Of a DNA stretch of 64,000 nucleotides, positions 46,766-58,640 are shown in pieces (the stretch's first letter is position 1; every line of letters starts with the position of its first letter). The stretch is taken from contig VTPC01008616.1 of NCBI GenBank assembly GCA_011009095.1, forward strand, positions 28,997 to 92,996, written 5' to 3'. This DNA is from Ignelater luminosus (lineage: Eukaryota > Arthropoda > Insecta > Coleoptera > Elateridae). The position numbers and the translations under genes were made by a program. The notes beneath the pieces were generated by a model. That model did not search any database. It saw only the letters and a list, made by a program, of their open reading frames with translations, and was not told where the DNA came from.

Positions 46766-47833
46766 TCAATTATGAAAGATAATGTCATCAAAATGGTGTC
46801 CATCGCGTTGGATGTAGTTATCGACCCTCTGGCTGAAATCGTCCATCACACGCTCCAACATCACTCGATCAACAGCCATGATTTCCTGACAAATGGCATC
46901 TTTCGTGTCGTCCAAATACGATCCTTGTAAGCATATACACGACTGTTCAAATACCTCTACAAAAAAATTCACAAATTGACAGGTCTGGAGATCTTGGTGG
47001 TCACGGCACATCCCCAAAACGTGAAATGAGTTTTCCTGGGAACATGTTGAAGACAACGTTGCTTGTAGTGGTATGTGCGGTGGCACCATCTTGCTGAAAC
47101 ACACATTCTTTGCATTTATTCGTTTCTTGCGTAGTTCTGGCATGAAGAAATTTTGGATCATCTGAACGTAGCGGTTAGAATTAACGCCGACTGGGCATCC
47201 GTTCTCTTCGCAGAAATAGGGACCAAAACGCAAGTAGTGCCAATGGCACACCACAGTGTCACTTTATCAGAATGGAGAGGTTGTTCATGATCATTTCGTG
47301 GATTCTCAGGAGCCCAGTACTTGAAGTTCTGTTTATTAACTGTGCCATACAAATGAAAATAAGCTTCATCGCTCATTAAAAGCTGCAGGCTTAAACTTTC
47401 TTCCAAAATCACTTGCATTCTCATAGGGAAATCCTCACGAGCTTTAAAATCTCTCTCCTTTAATTGCTAAACAATCTGTAGTATGTAGGGGTGAGATTTT
47501 AAATTCTTACGTAAAATTTTCCTAACCGATTTTTGATTCATGTTCAACTCACTTGCATGTTTTCGGGCAGACCGTGAAGGACTCCTGGTGAGCGCCTCTT
47601 TCACTTTTGTTATGTTTTCATGGGTTTTTACGCTGAGCCTGGGCCTGGTGACCTTTTTTTATTATGTTGCTAGTTGTTTCAAATTATTGACCTACCTGAT
47701 GATGGTGTTGCGAGACAATATTAAAGTAAATGCGGAAAAGCCGCTGCGTAGTTATCACAGACTCAGCATTTTGGATAAACGTGTCATATGCAAACATGCA
47801 ATGCTTTACTGTTCACTGCTCCATTGTTACTAA
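46766..47833 (-). pseudogene. Tc1/mariner-type transposase, frameshifted
   Basis: Second, different transposase of the same broad group as 45742-46250. Minus strand, N to C: FIQNAESVITTQRLFRIYFN and FETTSNIIKKG (HTH region, broken), HASELNMNQKSVRKIL-like text near 47545-47510, then KERDFKAREDFP and MRMQVILEESLSLQLLMSDE with the first Asp in MSDEAYFHLYG (about 47370). NKQNFKYWAPENPRNDHEQP, TLWCAIG, then after a shift FGPYFCEENGCPVGVNSNRY. The second Asp is in FQQDGATAHTTTSN (another frame, about 47095-47055) and PRSPDLSICEFF follows. C-terminus: RVMDDFSQRVDNYIQRDGHH, then FDDIIFHN. Stops at about 47467 and near 47020, and at least three frame changes. I did not find paired inverted repeats. 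Confidence 0.82.
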
Positions 47834-47954
47834 AACGGCACCACATTACAAAGGTAGTATCATCGCTCTTGCCCCCTCCAACTGCGGTAAGCTGAGCACT
47901 ATGCTTTCCAAAAACATCCGGTTCCCGATTGTCACCCGTACAAAATAGAACACT

Positions 47955-48080
47955 TGAGCAGTATCTTACAAGATCTGGCAGTATTAACGCAGTGCTTAAT
48001 AAGATTTGATGGAACTATCGTATTATAGAACTTGTCTAGCATTATATAATTAAACTTGGTGGTATTAAGTATGACTTGGC
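47955..48080. repeat. degenerate repeat array, right part
   Basis: Units such as ACAAGATCTGGCAGTATTAA, AAGATTTGATGGAACTAT and ACTTGGCAATACTTGGC resemble those at 44990-45416, suggesting one array later split by the inserted elements. Confidence 0.55.
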
Positions 48081-48602
48081 AATACTTGGCATTAAAAGGG
48101 AGTAGGTGATTGTTTTACCAAAAGTACTGCCCAAATTGGTAGTACATAGGTGTACATATTTCTAGATAGTAAGAAGCCTTCTCACTAAATACCATATTGG
48201 TTTATGTTCAATAAAGGACTAAAACGTTAAAGCACATGGTAAATTCAAACCAAAAGCTAAAAACTTGGCTCAGATAGACGACATTTCACAAAACTATATA
48301 AGCGTGTAACTCCTAATCGCAACCTGTGAGATGTAATAAGCTCAGAGAAAAAGTAAAAATTGGTAAGTGAGACTTATTACTCAGAAGTTAAAGTACGATC
48401 TTAATCAGAACTAAAGCGTATTCTAAATAATCTGCAAGTAAAACATCACACGTTAGACCTTGCTGCTATGATACTCTTAAGACCAATACCATAAATTTTA
48501 TGTTTTGCCAAAAGCAAGTCGGTTGAAGAAGTTACATAAAAGAGAAATAAAATCTTTGCGTCTATAATCCATCTTCGCTCTTATAATCTAAAAACAAAGC
48601 TC
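48081..48602. other. non-coding DNA
   Basis: Nothing recognisable. Confidence 0.45.
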
Positions 48603-48919
48603 ATTGTAATATATCCTTAACTAACGAAACTAAAGCTAACAGCTAGTGCAGTTCAAGGCATGCTGCTACAATTGTTCATTGGCCTGCTATACTTTCTAAG
48701 ATCCTTTAAAAGTAAGCAAAATTCTTTTGCACCAGCTTATTGCTTATTGTAATATATCATTAACTAACGAAACTAAACCTAAAAGAATTTTAACCCGGTG
48801 CGAGGAACTCCGTTACTAGTACAGTTCAAGGCATGCTGCTACAATATTATTTACAGCACTACTGTCCTTTTTAAGTTTGTTTAAAAGTATGCAAAATCCT
48901 TTTGTAATAGTAGTTGGCG
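48603..48919. repeat. tandem duplication, period about 143 bp
   Basis: Copy 1 from 48603 and copy 2 from 48746 both start ATTGTAATATATC and share AACTAACGAAACTAAA, CAGTTCAAGGCATGCTGCTA and GCAAAATxCTTTTG. Copy 2 has about 30 extra bases (with CCCGGTGCGAGGAACTCCG) after the first block. Confidence 0.9.
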
Positions 48920-51900
48920 CTGTCAGTAACTTTTAATGGAAGTCTGTGCATTAACATCTTTCTATTTGCTTTTTAAGCAAGGCTTATCGAATTTGCAGAT
49001 CTGTACTAAAATAGCTCATAGACGGTAGAACTGTGCTAACTACCAAATCTCTATCGGTGCTGTTTATAGAGGTCCCTTCGAAATGAGGAGATTCAAGCTC
49101 AAGTTCTTTTGAGTAGTAAAGGTAATAACGTGGTTTGCTATAACCGCAACCTGCTAATCGCCTGACTGGACTATGGAAAGTGTTTGATCAGCTTGCTGGA
49201 AAATCTTTATGTCCATGACAAAAGAGGGGATGCTGTTTTGGAGAGCTAAGTTTGTTACTAAGATTGGCAAAGAGATATTACTTAAAAGAAAGCAGTGAAA
49301 TTCTTTGAGTTTCCTTCTCGTTTGGATTTTGCTATTGGTGCTTCTCAAAGACCAGAAATGCAACTATAAAGCTGAACCATCCAATAAGTGGCAGTTCAAT
49401 TTTTTTTATAAACGATTTTAAACTCTGTTCAAACAAAAAAAGTCTTCGAAACTTTCTTGACAGTGTTTGCTTCTGACACTGCCATTGGTATGAATATGGG
49501 CTGTTGAATTTAAACAGAAATAATGTAATGTGAGACAGTAGAGATATTCAGTTGATCTAGGTGTATTAAAGTCTTATAAGTTCTTGAGTATCTTGCAAAG
49601 CGTTGAATAGATTTGGAATTTTCCAACTGTGGGCTAGGCCACTAACAATGGTTTACAGGCATTTCATAGAAAAATTAGAAAGATCATGCAATTTACACCT
49701 GAAATCTTCGATCAAACGAATTTATCGATCACATTAAGTAGGAGATAGATGAGTTTTAAACACTGCATGTCTACGATGATTACGGTGTGGATATGGCACA
49801 TGGAGTACTAAAACATACAGATCGCTTAATGAGGGTCGTTGTAAATTATAGGGAATTTCTTTCACAAAAATCCCGAAGAAGCTTGGACTTTTAGATGTAA
49901 TACTAGAGTGGTGCTTTGCTGATGTTGTAATTCCCAATTCTTTCTGTTACAGTTCGACGGCAAAGAAGGCATGAAAGAACATAATATGGAAAGAGTGATG
50001 TGCTGCGATTTCCTGTGAGCTTACATTTGCCTCTGCGAGATCAGTCGGTCTGAAGTTCGAGATTGAGGTATTGATGCTGTACCTATCGTACCTGCTGAAA
50101 TTGAGTTCATACTGTAACACGATTTGAAGCTTTCTTTGTGATAAAGGCACAAAGAAAATAAAACAAAAAATGATAACTTGTAAATCAAAAATTGTCAGCA
50201 TACTGATTTGAAACGTGACAGTGACAGAGTAATCGTAACCTGAACAACTGAAGTTTATCAACTATTCTAGTAAGCAAAGAATCTAAGGATAGTTAAACCT
50301 TGCTACATTAAAAGTCACAAAAAAGTGTTTATGTGATCAGCTAGCTCTAAATCAGCAGCTTCTGGGCATGAGTCAGGAATGGAGCTTAGTGTAAATAAAT
50401 CGAAACGCTCAAATACCATGAATGTTATATTAAATTTCATTTCCAAAATGTTCTCATAATGTTTCACAGTCAGTGTCCACTTTGCCATTCACGTTGAGAT
50501 GCATCTGACCTTACAGTAGTAATGTTAGCATCACCCTGATCATCTTCGTTGGTCCAAACGTAAAAGAATCATGTTGCCAAATATTCTTCAATGTTATAGA
50601 TGCAAAAAATGCTGCTAAATTTAAATACAGATGGTGGAAGCCTCTTTTTCAGTAAGGTCATTAGATGTTTATGCGAAAAAACCTTTACATCAGTAACATC
50701 AGGAACAACTTACAACCATTTCAGCACCTACAACAATGTTATTGTTTTTCCGATATAAAGCCTACCTGCGTGAATTTTAATTTAAATTAGGATGTTTTAT
50801 AAATCGAGAGAAAAAAGGCAGTAAATTGCTAATTTTTCTAATTAATTACTGTTATTACTCTTTTCGGCAGTGCACAGTGTATTATTATTATTATATTTTC
50901 TTTTCTTATTAGGAGATAATTAGACTACTGTACTTGTTAAAGGTAACTACGTACCCAACTATTTTTCAACTTTATTAAAATTACATTTTTACTACATGAA
51001 AACGTAGTTTTAGTTTAACTTTCTAACTTAAAACTTTTCCAATATAAACATTTTATATAAAACTTTTCTGGCGTGGAAATTGGACACTCATAAAATATGT
51101 TACAACTTTTATATTATGTAACAAATAACAAAAGAAACAGAAACTTAATATTTTGTTACCCTTTTGCAAACATAAAAATTGAAATTCCTTTTAAATGAAT
51201 AAATTTAATTATAAAAATCTTCTAAAAAAATAATTGGAGGTTTTTCTCATTAGTGAAACCATAACTCATAAAACAAATTTAAAAACTGTCAAAATTTTTT
51301 ATAAACATTGTTTGCCTATTTACTACTACTACTCAAATTACCATTATCTACCTACATCATCCTAATTAAAAGTAGTCGAAAACTAGTTTCGAAACAGATT
51401 CTTAAAACGTATATATAACGATGTAAAAATAGGACCAGGTGAAAAAATAAACGACGATCGGTTTTCTAGGGATTGTCTCGATAAGGGTAAATTAACTTTT
51501 CGACAAGCTAATCTCTCGTTCTTGATCCTAGTTCATAGCGACTAATTTCCTTTAACTTGGATTTCACGTCTGCCTTTCTATAACGCCCCCAACCATAGTT
51601 TATGCGTCTAGCTTGGTTTAGCCTTTAGATCTACGCTATTTTTCTAGAGTAGATTGTGGGTGTAAATATACCAATGTTCATCTAGCGTGTGTAGCTAGAT
51701 TGATTACCTCGTTCGCTTCGTAGAGAATGCATTATCAAGTGCATAAGTTGCACTTCCAGTTTAAAGCTGACATTGATAAACCTTTCACTCGTATAAGTGA
51801 GAGTTTTAAAACTCGAAATAGTAGCAGTTGGATAAGAAAATAGAACTGTTCTTTAAACGATCACTCCCTATCTAATTAAAAATGAATTCTCCGGTGTGAA

Positions 51901-53339
51901 ACATTATGAAAAAATAGAGTCGGATTAATTTAATTACTTAACGTTATAAATTCCCAATTTTTGATAAATTAGGTTAAATTTTCAGTCTTATTAGTTAGTC
52001 ATTTTGCCCTTTATAATTTAATTAGCGCTTTCAGAAATTGGAGAAAATGATTTAGAGATTTAACAAACCAAGTGAAAATAATAAAAACAGTTGCGCATTC
52101 AAAAGTAATTAAAGATTGTAAATCAGACGCTATTCGCTTTCAGTAGGTATGAGTAATTCTCGGAAAATATTTTAAATCTAGATGTGACAAAAAGAATAAT
52201 TAAACTTTCGGAAATTCTGCAAAGGTTTTCAAAATACACTCTGTATTGCTTCTGTCAAAAAATCAATTAAACAAAGAAACTTTATCTTATATAGGGTGAG
52301 TCTGAAAGTTAAAATTAGCTTTCAGTGTTGAAATATGAATAGTACACATTGTACAAGATTCCTTTTTTTAATTTAAAGGACAAGAAGAAAAGTAATTACT
52401 TGTAATAGATCAACATATTTGATAGTAGGCAACTGCGTTCCACTAACAATAACGAACGTACATAATAATGTCTTACTTCTGCGTATTGTTAGGTACTTGC
52501 AGAGTCAACTCATAACGTAATATTTGTAGAAGTTTCATAGTTTAATGTCTAATGCAGAATAGACTACCCCTTTCAAGCACCGACCGTGCTGAATTCAACT
52601 AAATCCGGAATCACGGGTGTGCTAACCGGATGTTCGGGGTGTACAATGCATAAGTGCTAGGCTATTAAAATTCTTTTAATTACTAGAATTTGCTGTAAAG
52701 ATGAGTAAACTTTCTGCTCCAACTTTGTTGTTAGTTTTGAAAGAAGTTCGTTTAGCGTATACAGAGTGGTCCTGAAATAGGGTTAGAATTAGTTATCACA
52801 GCATTGTATTTAGATGAATGAACTTTTTCATTACAATTTTTCTAGCGTATTTAGTTTGAAAGAGTGCTTACTGTTATTGTTAAGAATCACAATTTCTTAA
52901 ATAACTTAAAAAGTTGGAATTTTATTATTCTTCATACTTTCATACATTATTTATCCGAAAAACTGTCGAGATATAAAATGAACGCAGCATTTAGAAAGTT
53001 TCTGATGTGAATGCAGTGAGTACAGTTTCTATCTTTGCCACCACTGTCTTTATGAACAGTATGACGTCATTAAAATCACAGTGGCGTAACATGGCAGTTC
53101 TACAAAGTTAGTTAGTTATCAGTTATTAGATATCGATCATTACTCCCCTGTATAAGCGAACTTGGACTGGTCCGACCTATTTTCATAAACTACGCATGGC
53201 GTCACTTATGACGTTCATATGTAGTCTAGCCGCTGGAGGCGGTCGACCAGTGTTTTCAACGAGATGTAAGCAAAATTCTCAATTTAACAAATTAGAAATC
53301 ACCAGAATTTTCCAAATTTATTATTATTACTATTATTCA
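48920..53339. other. AT-rich non-coding DNA
   Basis: No gene or element identified. GC is somewhat higher from 49000 to 50600 with frames up to 104 codons, but none has a known motif. From 50800 to 52500 the sequence is strongly AT-rich. Confidence 0.5.
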
Positions 53340-53510
53340 AAGAAATTCAACGACCCGGCGGGCCCAAGAGATCCAAAAAGCCCGACAGACTTGAGAGGCC
53401 CGAAGGGCCGAGAAGTCCAATAGGTTCAACGGGCCCGGACGGCCCGATGGACCCGAGAGATCCGATAGACCTGAGAAATCCAAAAGGTTCAACGGCCCGA
53501 CTGACTGGAC
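53340..53510 (+). repeat. 9-bp-periodic GC-rich tract encoding degenerate collagen-like Gly-X-Y
   Basis: Abrupt GC-rich patch in AT-rich DNA, built of 9-bp units around GGCCCGAAG and GATCCAAAA. The plus-strand frame reads DPAGPRDPKSPTDLRGPKG, then after a shift GPIGSTGPDGPMDPRDPIDL and NPKGST. These are Gly-X-Y triplets in which many Gly codons have become Asp, Ser or Asn by single G-to-A changes. It could be a decayed exon of a collagen gene or a 9-bp minisatellite that looks collagen-like. No flanking exon is recognisable. Confidence 0.65.
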
Positions 53511-54149
53511 GTACACTCGAGAAGCCTGATAATAATTTCGAACTAGTAATCTGTTAATTGCATGATGTCTTGGAGTGTTAAAAGTAGACTTCCCGAGTTT
53601 TCCCAAAACTTCCAGCGTTTTTCCAAATTCCTCAGACATCTAGTGACATTATAAAAATCTATATCTGTAAGTCCCTAAGTACGCTTTGCAACACTGCATG
53701 TTTGTGAATTCTGGATGTACTTTTTGTACGATCAGCGTAGTGCCATGGACAACTAAACAAAATCGTCAAACCTATTATCGAAGACGAAAATCGAATAAAT
53801 TCTCATTTGTTAGTAGTTACTGCGCTAGATGTCGCACACAAAGTTAATCAATTACAATCTAAAATAAATCTAAAAATTGTAACAAATTGTCAGTTCAAAT
53901 AAAATCAATTTGATTTAAAAATCACCCGTAATATCCAAAACCAGGTGATTATTTCACCAGCTTTGAGACTTTTCTCTATATTATTACTGGAGTCGCAAAT
54001 GGATATTAAAAATCTCCAAATTTGGAGACAAAATCACCAAATTGCCAACACTGCGGCTGGCTGTTGTAGATGTTACTCTCCTATTCAGTTCGTGAATTGT
54101 AAGTATACGGATGTGGCCTTTAACTGTCGATGTTGCGTAACGGCCACGT
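53511..54149. other. non-coding, possibly upstream LINE sequence
   Basis: No clear motif. The last 200 bp belong to the same long open frame (53945-54775) as the LINE fragment and may be decayed LINE sequence. Confidence 0.35.
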
Positions 54150-54945
54150 TTCTTTACATCGAGAACGCTTTCAACAAGGAAGGGCTTCTCTTTAAGCTCC
54201 AAGCCGCCGAGATTTCCACCTGTTTCGTCAGGTTAATCAGCAGCTACCTAGCCGTCCGCCAACATTGCGTGCGAGTGCATCAGGCCATGTCTAGAGCGAG
54301 CCGGCTTCCTCCAAAGGGTCCATCCTCTTCCCCCTCTTATTCATCTTTTACTGCCACGACTCGTCCCGAAGAGCCTGAGGTCTGCCTTTTCCAATTCCGA
54401 TTCTCGAAGCTGCACCGAGAGATCAAGAATTCTGGCGCACGAAATAGGACTTGGTTCCGAAAATGGAGCATCGGAAAATCAGGCCGAACCCTCAAAAAAC
54501 CAACCTTATTCTATTCCACCACTGCAGCTTTATTCATACAGCCAGATTCGACCCTAAAGACGTCCGCCTGGAACTGTGGGGCTCGCGTCTTCAGCTTTCG
54601 CCATTCGTCAAGTAGCTTGGCATCACTTTCATCTCCACCATCTTTGGCTCCGCACCGCCATATGCGATTAGGAGACTCCGACACAAAGAGAGGGCCATCT
54701 GCAGGAGAATCTTACACCTGGAACGCTTCCACGCTTTGGAGGAATTCTGCAACAGAGCGCAAATTTGCCCTGTAGATGCACGCTTCGAATTCATGAGGAG
54801 TCGCTACGTGAGCAGGGCGACCGAACAAAACGAAGAGCACGTTGTTGACACACACAGCATACCACAACAAAACACCGACTTCTACGTCGCCACACCCTCC
54901 CCCCCACAAATCCACTCTCACCTTTTGGCCGAAGAAGAGTAGAAC
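54150..54945 (+). pseudogene. Jockey-like LINE RT fragment
   Basis: Plus strand, GC-rich compared with its surroundings. YIENAFNKEGLLFKL (motif A, expected AFDKVWxxGLLxKL), VRLISSYLAVRQHCVRVHQA, then a degraded GVPQGSVLSP block (RLPPKGPSSSPSYSSF). After a frame change NRTWFRKWSI, VRLELWGSRLQLSPFVK (54565-54620), APPYAIRRLRHKERAI, ILHLERFHALEEFCNRAQIC and IHSHLLAEEE to the stop at 54940-54942. The YADD box is lost. A 276-codon frame over this region is a chance opening that crosses the real frame. Shares family-specific blocks with the fragment at 12248-12865. Confidence 0.78.
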
Positions 54946-56191
54946 TATTAATACGGCCTCCTATGACTTGCCTTGCCTTGCCTCAAACGGTCTATAAGTA
55001 CTCGCCAGTTGGTAATGTAAGACAATTGAACTAGTAGGTGGAAGATGGCCTGGATCTGGCGACCTAAGTGCGGTGCAGTGTTGGATGGCTAGATGCAGCG
55101 ATAGCTTCGGCGACTTGCAACAGTAATAGTTTCACTCCGTAGACGTTTCTTTTGCAAAACCACATGCACAGCCGGCGACTGCAGACGATCTTCTCTTCAT
55201 AGCGTCACCGTCATTCTACGTCGTTGTGGAATACACAGACAAGCCTGCGGTTCTAAATCCATAGTAGTGGTGCAAGCAGCTTTCACGACCCAAAATCCAA
55301 AAGTTTCATACATTATGGCGAAGAGCACAAAACATGCTACTAGGCAAAAACCTAGACATTTACAAAAAATTAAGGCAAAGATGGTATAAGAAACAATAAA
55401 ATTCGTAAAGGATTACTGTCCTCGCATTTCCAGGCACCACTAAAGAAAGTTTTTGGAATCTATCTAGATATATAATAGATAGTTTCGACTTAACACTGCT
55501 CCTGTGCTCAAAGTGTTATTTTCAATGGGTCCATTAATTTAATCATCATAACAAAAGATGCTTCCATTACAAATTATCAATTGTTTGTTTGACGCATACT
55601 GGAAACTAAACAACTTCTTCGTATAAAAAGATTTCTTACCTGGTCCTCTATGTAAAAAAGCCAATTTTTAAATAAAAAAATATTTAGATTTTCCCCACTA
55701 AGAACACTGAGAAGACGCCTTTTAGTAGAACTGAAACTAGTTGATGGGAAGATCTCGATTCAACACTAAAGGTACGTAAGAATGGTTTTCAACAAAGAAG
55801 GATGTACAGAATAGTTTATAGAATTCTAAATGGTGAAACCCCAGTGCCAAATCCTAACTTTACATCTTTAATGCAAACTCTCTGGGCAAAATTTATTCGG
55901 TTACCCTAGATTCTAATAGATCTAGATTTAATCATTTTGTCTGCTAGAATTGCTGTCTAGTAGATTATGCATTCTTAAAAGAAAACAAAAACACCAGTAA
56001 ACTGGCCCTTCGACTCGGCAATTTTTATCTCATTTAACCGACTTCGTATCTCACCCTTTACGAGATTCCAATGGTGAACCTCGAATTTTGGACACACTTA
56101 TCAGATTTTTTTTAACTGCATGTCCTCCGAGTTACGCACTCCGTGTGTCGAGGTAAGGAAAAGTCCAAATAAATCATCCAGAAGGAGCTTA
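54946..56191. other. non-coding DNA
   Basis: A GC-moderate part to about 55280 may be LINE 3' sequence (a CTTGCCTTGCCTTGCCT-like run at about 54967). The rest shows nothing identifiable. Confidence 0.45.
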
Positions 56192-57373
56192 TTAAATCTG
56201 TACCTTCTTCAGTGATGCAAATGTATCAATGACGAAGTCGAAATCAGTCTTCGCAGCTTCTTCCCTTTCAATACTCAGTATAGCAAGATCGCATAATCAA
56301 TTTTGACTACGGAGGCTCTCACAGAATTTAAAATTAATTTTAATTTGCTGAAAGATCTCTCACAGCTAGCAATGAATACAGAAATTGTTAACCTTACTTG
56401 GGTCGCTATACGAAGATTTGGAAATACGCTCTCATCTCCATATTGCACAATAAATTGCAGAACTTCTTCAGGACTTGATATTTTAATGCTGGTCGGGCTT
56501 GTAAGCAACATTCTGAAGTCTAAAATTTTTTCGTATAGTTCTTGACCATCAACATCGCAGTTGTAAAAGTTTCCCAAATTTCCGCATTTTAGTTTTAAGA
56601 CGTCACTGTCACTGCTGTGAGACAATCCTTCAACGTCAAGTAGAAACCCAAATTTCTTGTCCGTTTCATGCAAACGAGTGAACTTATCAGTCATTTCTGT
56701 AGGAAGACGGTCAGTTGTTCCCTTCATGAGTCTTTCAATTTCCTGTTTAGCTATTAATCCGGCATCGGTCGACGTTGCACGAGTCATTCTTTTCTTTCGT
56801 CTTGGTCATTTTTCGGTTTCAACATCCCAATCTTGACAGAGTCTAAATCCAATTTCTAGAGCTTCAGTTACCAAAGATTCTCTTTCATCGTGAAAATGAT
56901 CTATGAGAGCTTTCAAATCTGAGGCAGCATCGTGGAAGTCCATGCTCGGATCTCGCAGACTCTTTTGAACCCGTTCAATAAGAAGGAGTACTTTATCCCA
57001 AAAACCTAGTCAGAAGATTGTGACTTAACGTAGGGTTGTACAACTGTCTAGTTTAACTTTTTGGTGCACTAGTCTCATTTGTACCGTCCATCATGACCTG
57101 GAGAACTTGAAGTATATCGTTAAGGAATTTATTTGTGGGCTTCACAGCTTCTACTCTTGTATTCCATCTTGTTATAGACTCCGAGTTAAGAACTGTAGGC
57201 ACAGCGTTTTTGAGTTTTTCTCAGAGTTGAGTTGGCGAGGACAAAAATACGTAGAGAGCTTGAATCGTTCCAAAAAATGTTACCATTATTGCGTCCTGTT
57301 TGTACACCAACCAAGTTGAGCGAGTGGTTATCACAGTTTACGAACACTGCCAGATGATTCTTCTCATTTACAT

Positions 57374-57400
57374 AGGTGTATACCTATGAAATGAGACTTT
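57374..57400 (+). repeat. second mariner, left terminal inverted repeat core
   Basis: 27 bp identical to the reverse complement of 58614-58640. Confidence 0.92.
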
Positions 57401-57444
57401 TTTTTTCAATTTTAAACGTTTATTAACAAAAAATGGTTACAAAT

Positions 57445-58472
57445 TTAATCTTCAAAATAATAGCCATCGCTAGCGACACATTTTACCCATCTCTCAGGCA
57501 ATTTGTGAATGCCGCGCCAAAAAAATTGGCCGTCTTTGGCCGCAAACCAATCATCGAGCCATTTTTTGGCTTCTTCGTGAGAATTGAAGCGCTGCTCGGA
57601 AAGTGCGTGGCCCATCGATGCAAACAAATGATAATCGGAAGGCGCCAAGTCTGGTGAGTAAGCCGCATGCACCAGCGGTTCCCAATCGTACGTCTCCACC
57701 AATTCCCGGGTCGCTCTTGTTCGATGTGGTGGTGCATTGTCATCAAGAAAAATTACTTTGTGACGCCGATCGGCATATTCTGGACGTTTTCGGTGTATAG
57801 CGCTGTTCAAATCGGCCAATTGTCGTTGGTAGCGTGCACCGTCAACTGTTTCACCTGGTTTTAATAGCTCGTACCAAATCATACCATGCTGATCCCAGAA
57901 AACACACAGCATTGCCTTGCGGCCGAAGCGATTTGGTTTGGCCGTTGATTTTGGCTTGTGGCCGGGCGGACCATACGATCGTTTACGCTTGGGATTGGAG
58001 AAATACACCCGTAACGATTCGATGCAAAAAAGACTTCCTTTTGAACCGGGAGAGCAGCATTTCACAAGTGGTTTTTCAGTTCTCTTGCTGCCTTTCAGTC
58101 AGTTCATGCGGCACCCATCTTCCGACCTTTGAAATCATGCCCATGTCTTTCAAACGTTTGCAAATGGTTTTTTGGGTCACTCCCAACTGCTCTGCCATCA
58201 TTTCTTGCGTTTGACCATCATCTTCATTCAACAATGCTTGCAATTCGGTGTCCTCAAACTTTTTCGGTGGCCGGCCACGTTCCTCGTTCTCCACGCTAAA
58301 ATCACCACTTCGGAATTTTTTCAAACCACCTGAAGCACTGTGCTCTGCTTAGAGCATGTCCACCGTAAGCTTCTATAAGCATTTGATGAGCTTGAGAAGC
58401 GGTTTTCTTCAATTGATAACAGAAAATCAACGATGTCCGCAAATCGTAGTTTGAAGGCACGAAACTCGACAT
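57445..58472 (-). pseudogene. mariner transposase, frameshifted, first catalytic Asp deleted
   Basis: Start MSSFVPSNYDLRTSLIFCYQ (ATG at 58472), the usual mariner N-terminus; the longer upstream frame is untranslated. HTH regions: SQAHQMLIEAYGGHALSRAQ, CFRWFEK, then after an extra A in an A-run near 58317, FRSGDFSVENEERGRPPKKF and MMAEQLGVTQKTICKRLKDM. WVPHELTERQQEN is the linker motif, followed by TGA at 58078-58076. About 14 bp are missing near 58006-58010 where TGDEKWIY is expected, removing the first catalytic Asp. The rest is clean: MLCVFWDQHGMIWYELLKPG, IFLDDNAPPHRTR and AAYSPDLAPSDYHLF (34 residues between the two Asp), ending CVASDGYYFED at 57447-57445. Three lesions; not functional. 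Confidence 0.93.
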
Positions 58473-58613
58473 TTTTAAGAGCGAAAAAAATGCGTTGTTG
58501 TATGAAACATCACAAACAATGAATTGAATATTGTTGACAGATGACAGACGGAAAAAATAAGACATTTGGGACAGTTTAGAAATACACCTAGCGACAACTG
58601 TGGTCTAATAGCT

Positions 58614-58640
58614 GAAAGTCTCATTTCATAGGTATACACC
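58614..58640 (-). repeat. second mariner, right terminal inverted repeat core
   Basis: 27 bp inverted copy of 57374-57400; element ends CCTGG at 58643, then TA. Confidence 0.92.

Noticed and set aside
53945-54775. 276-codon plus-strand frame, longest in the window, as a host gene
   Set aside because: Its recognisable parts are LINE RT blocks, and the conserved sequence switches into other frames.
57834-58214. 126-codon plus-strand frame
   Set aside because: Antisense shadow of the mariner transposase.
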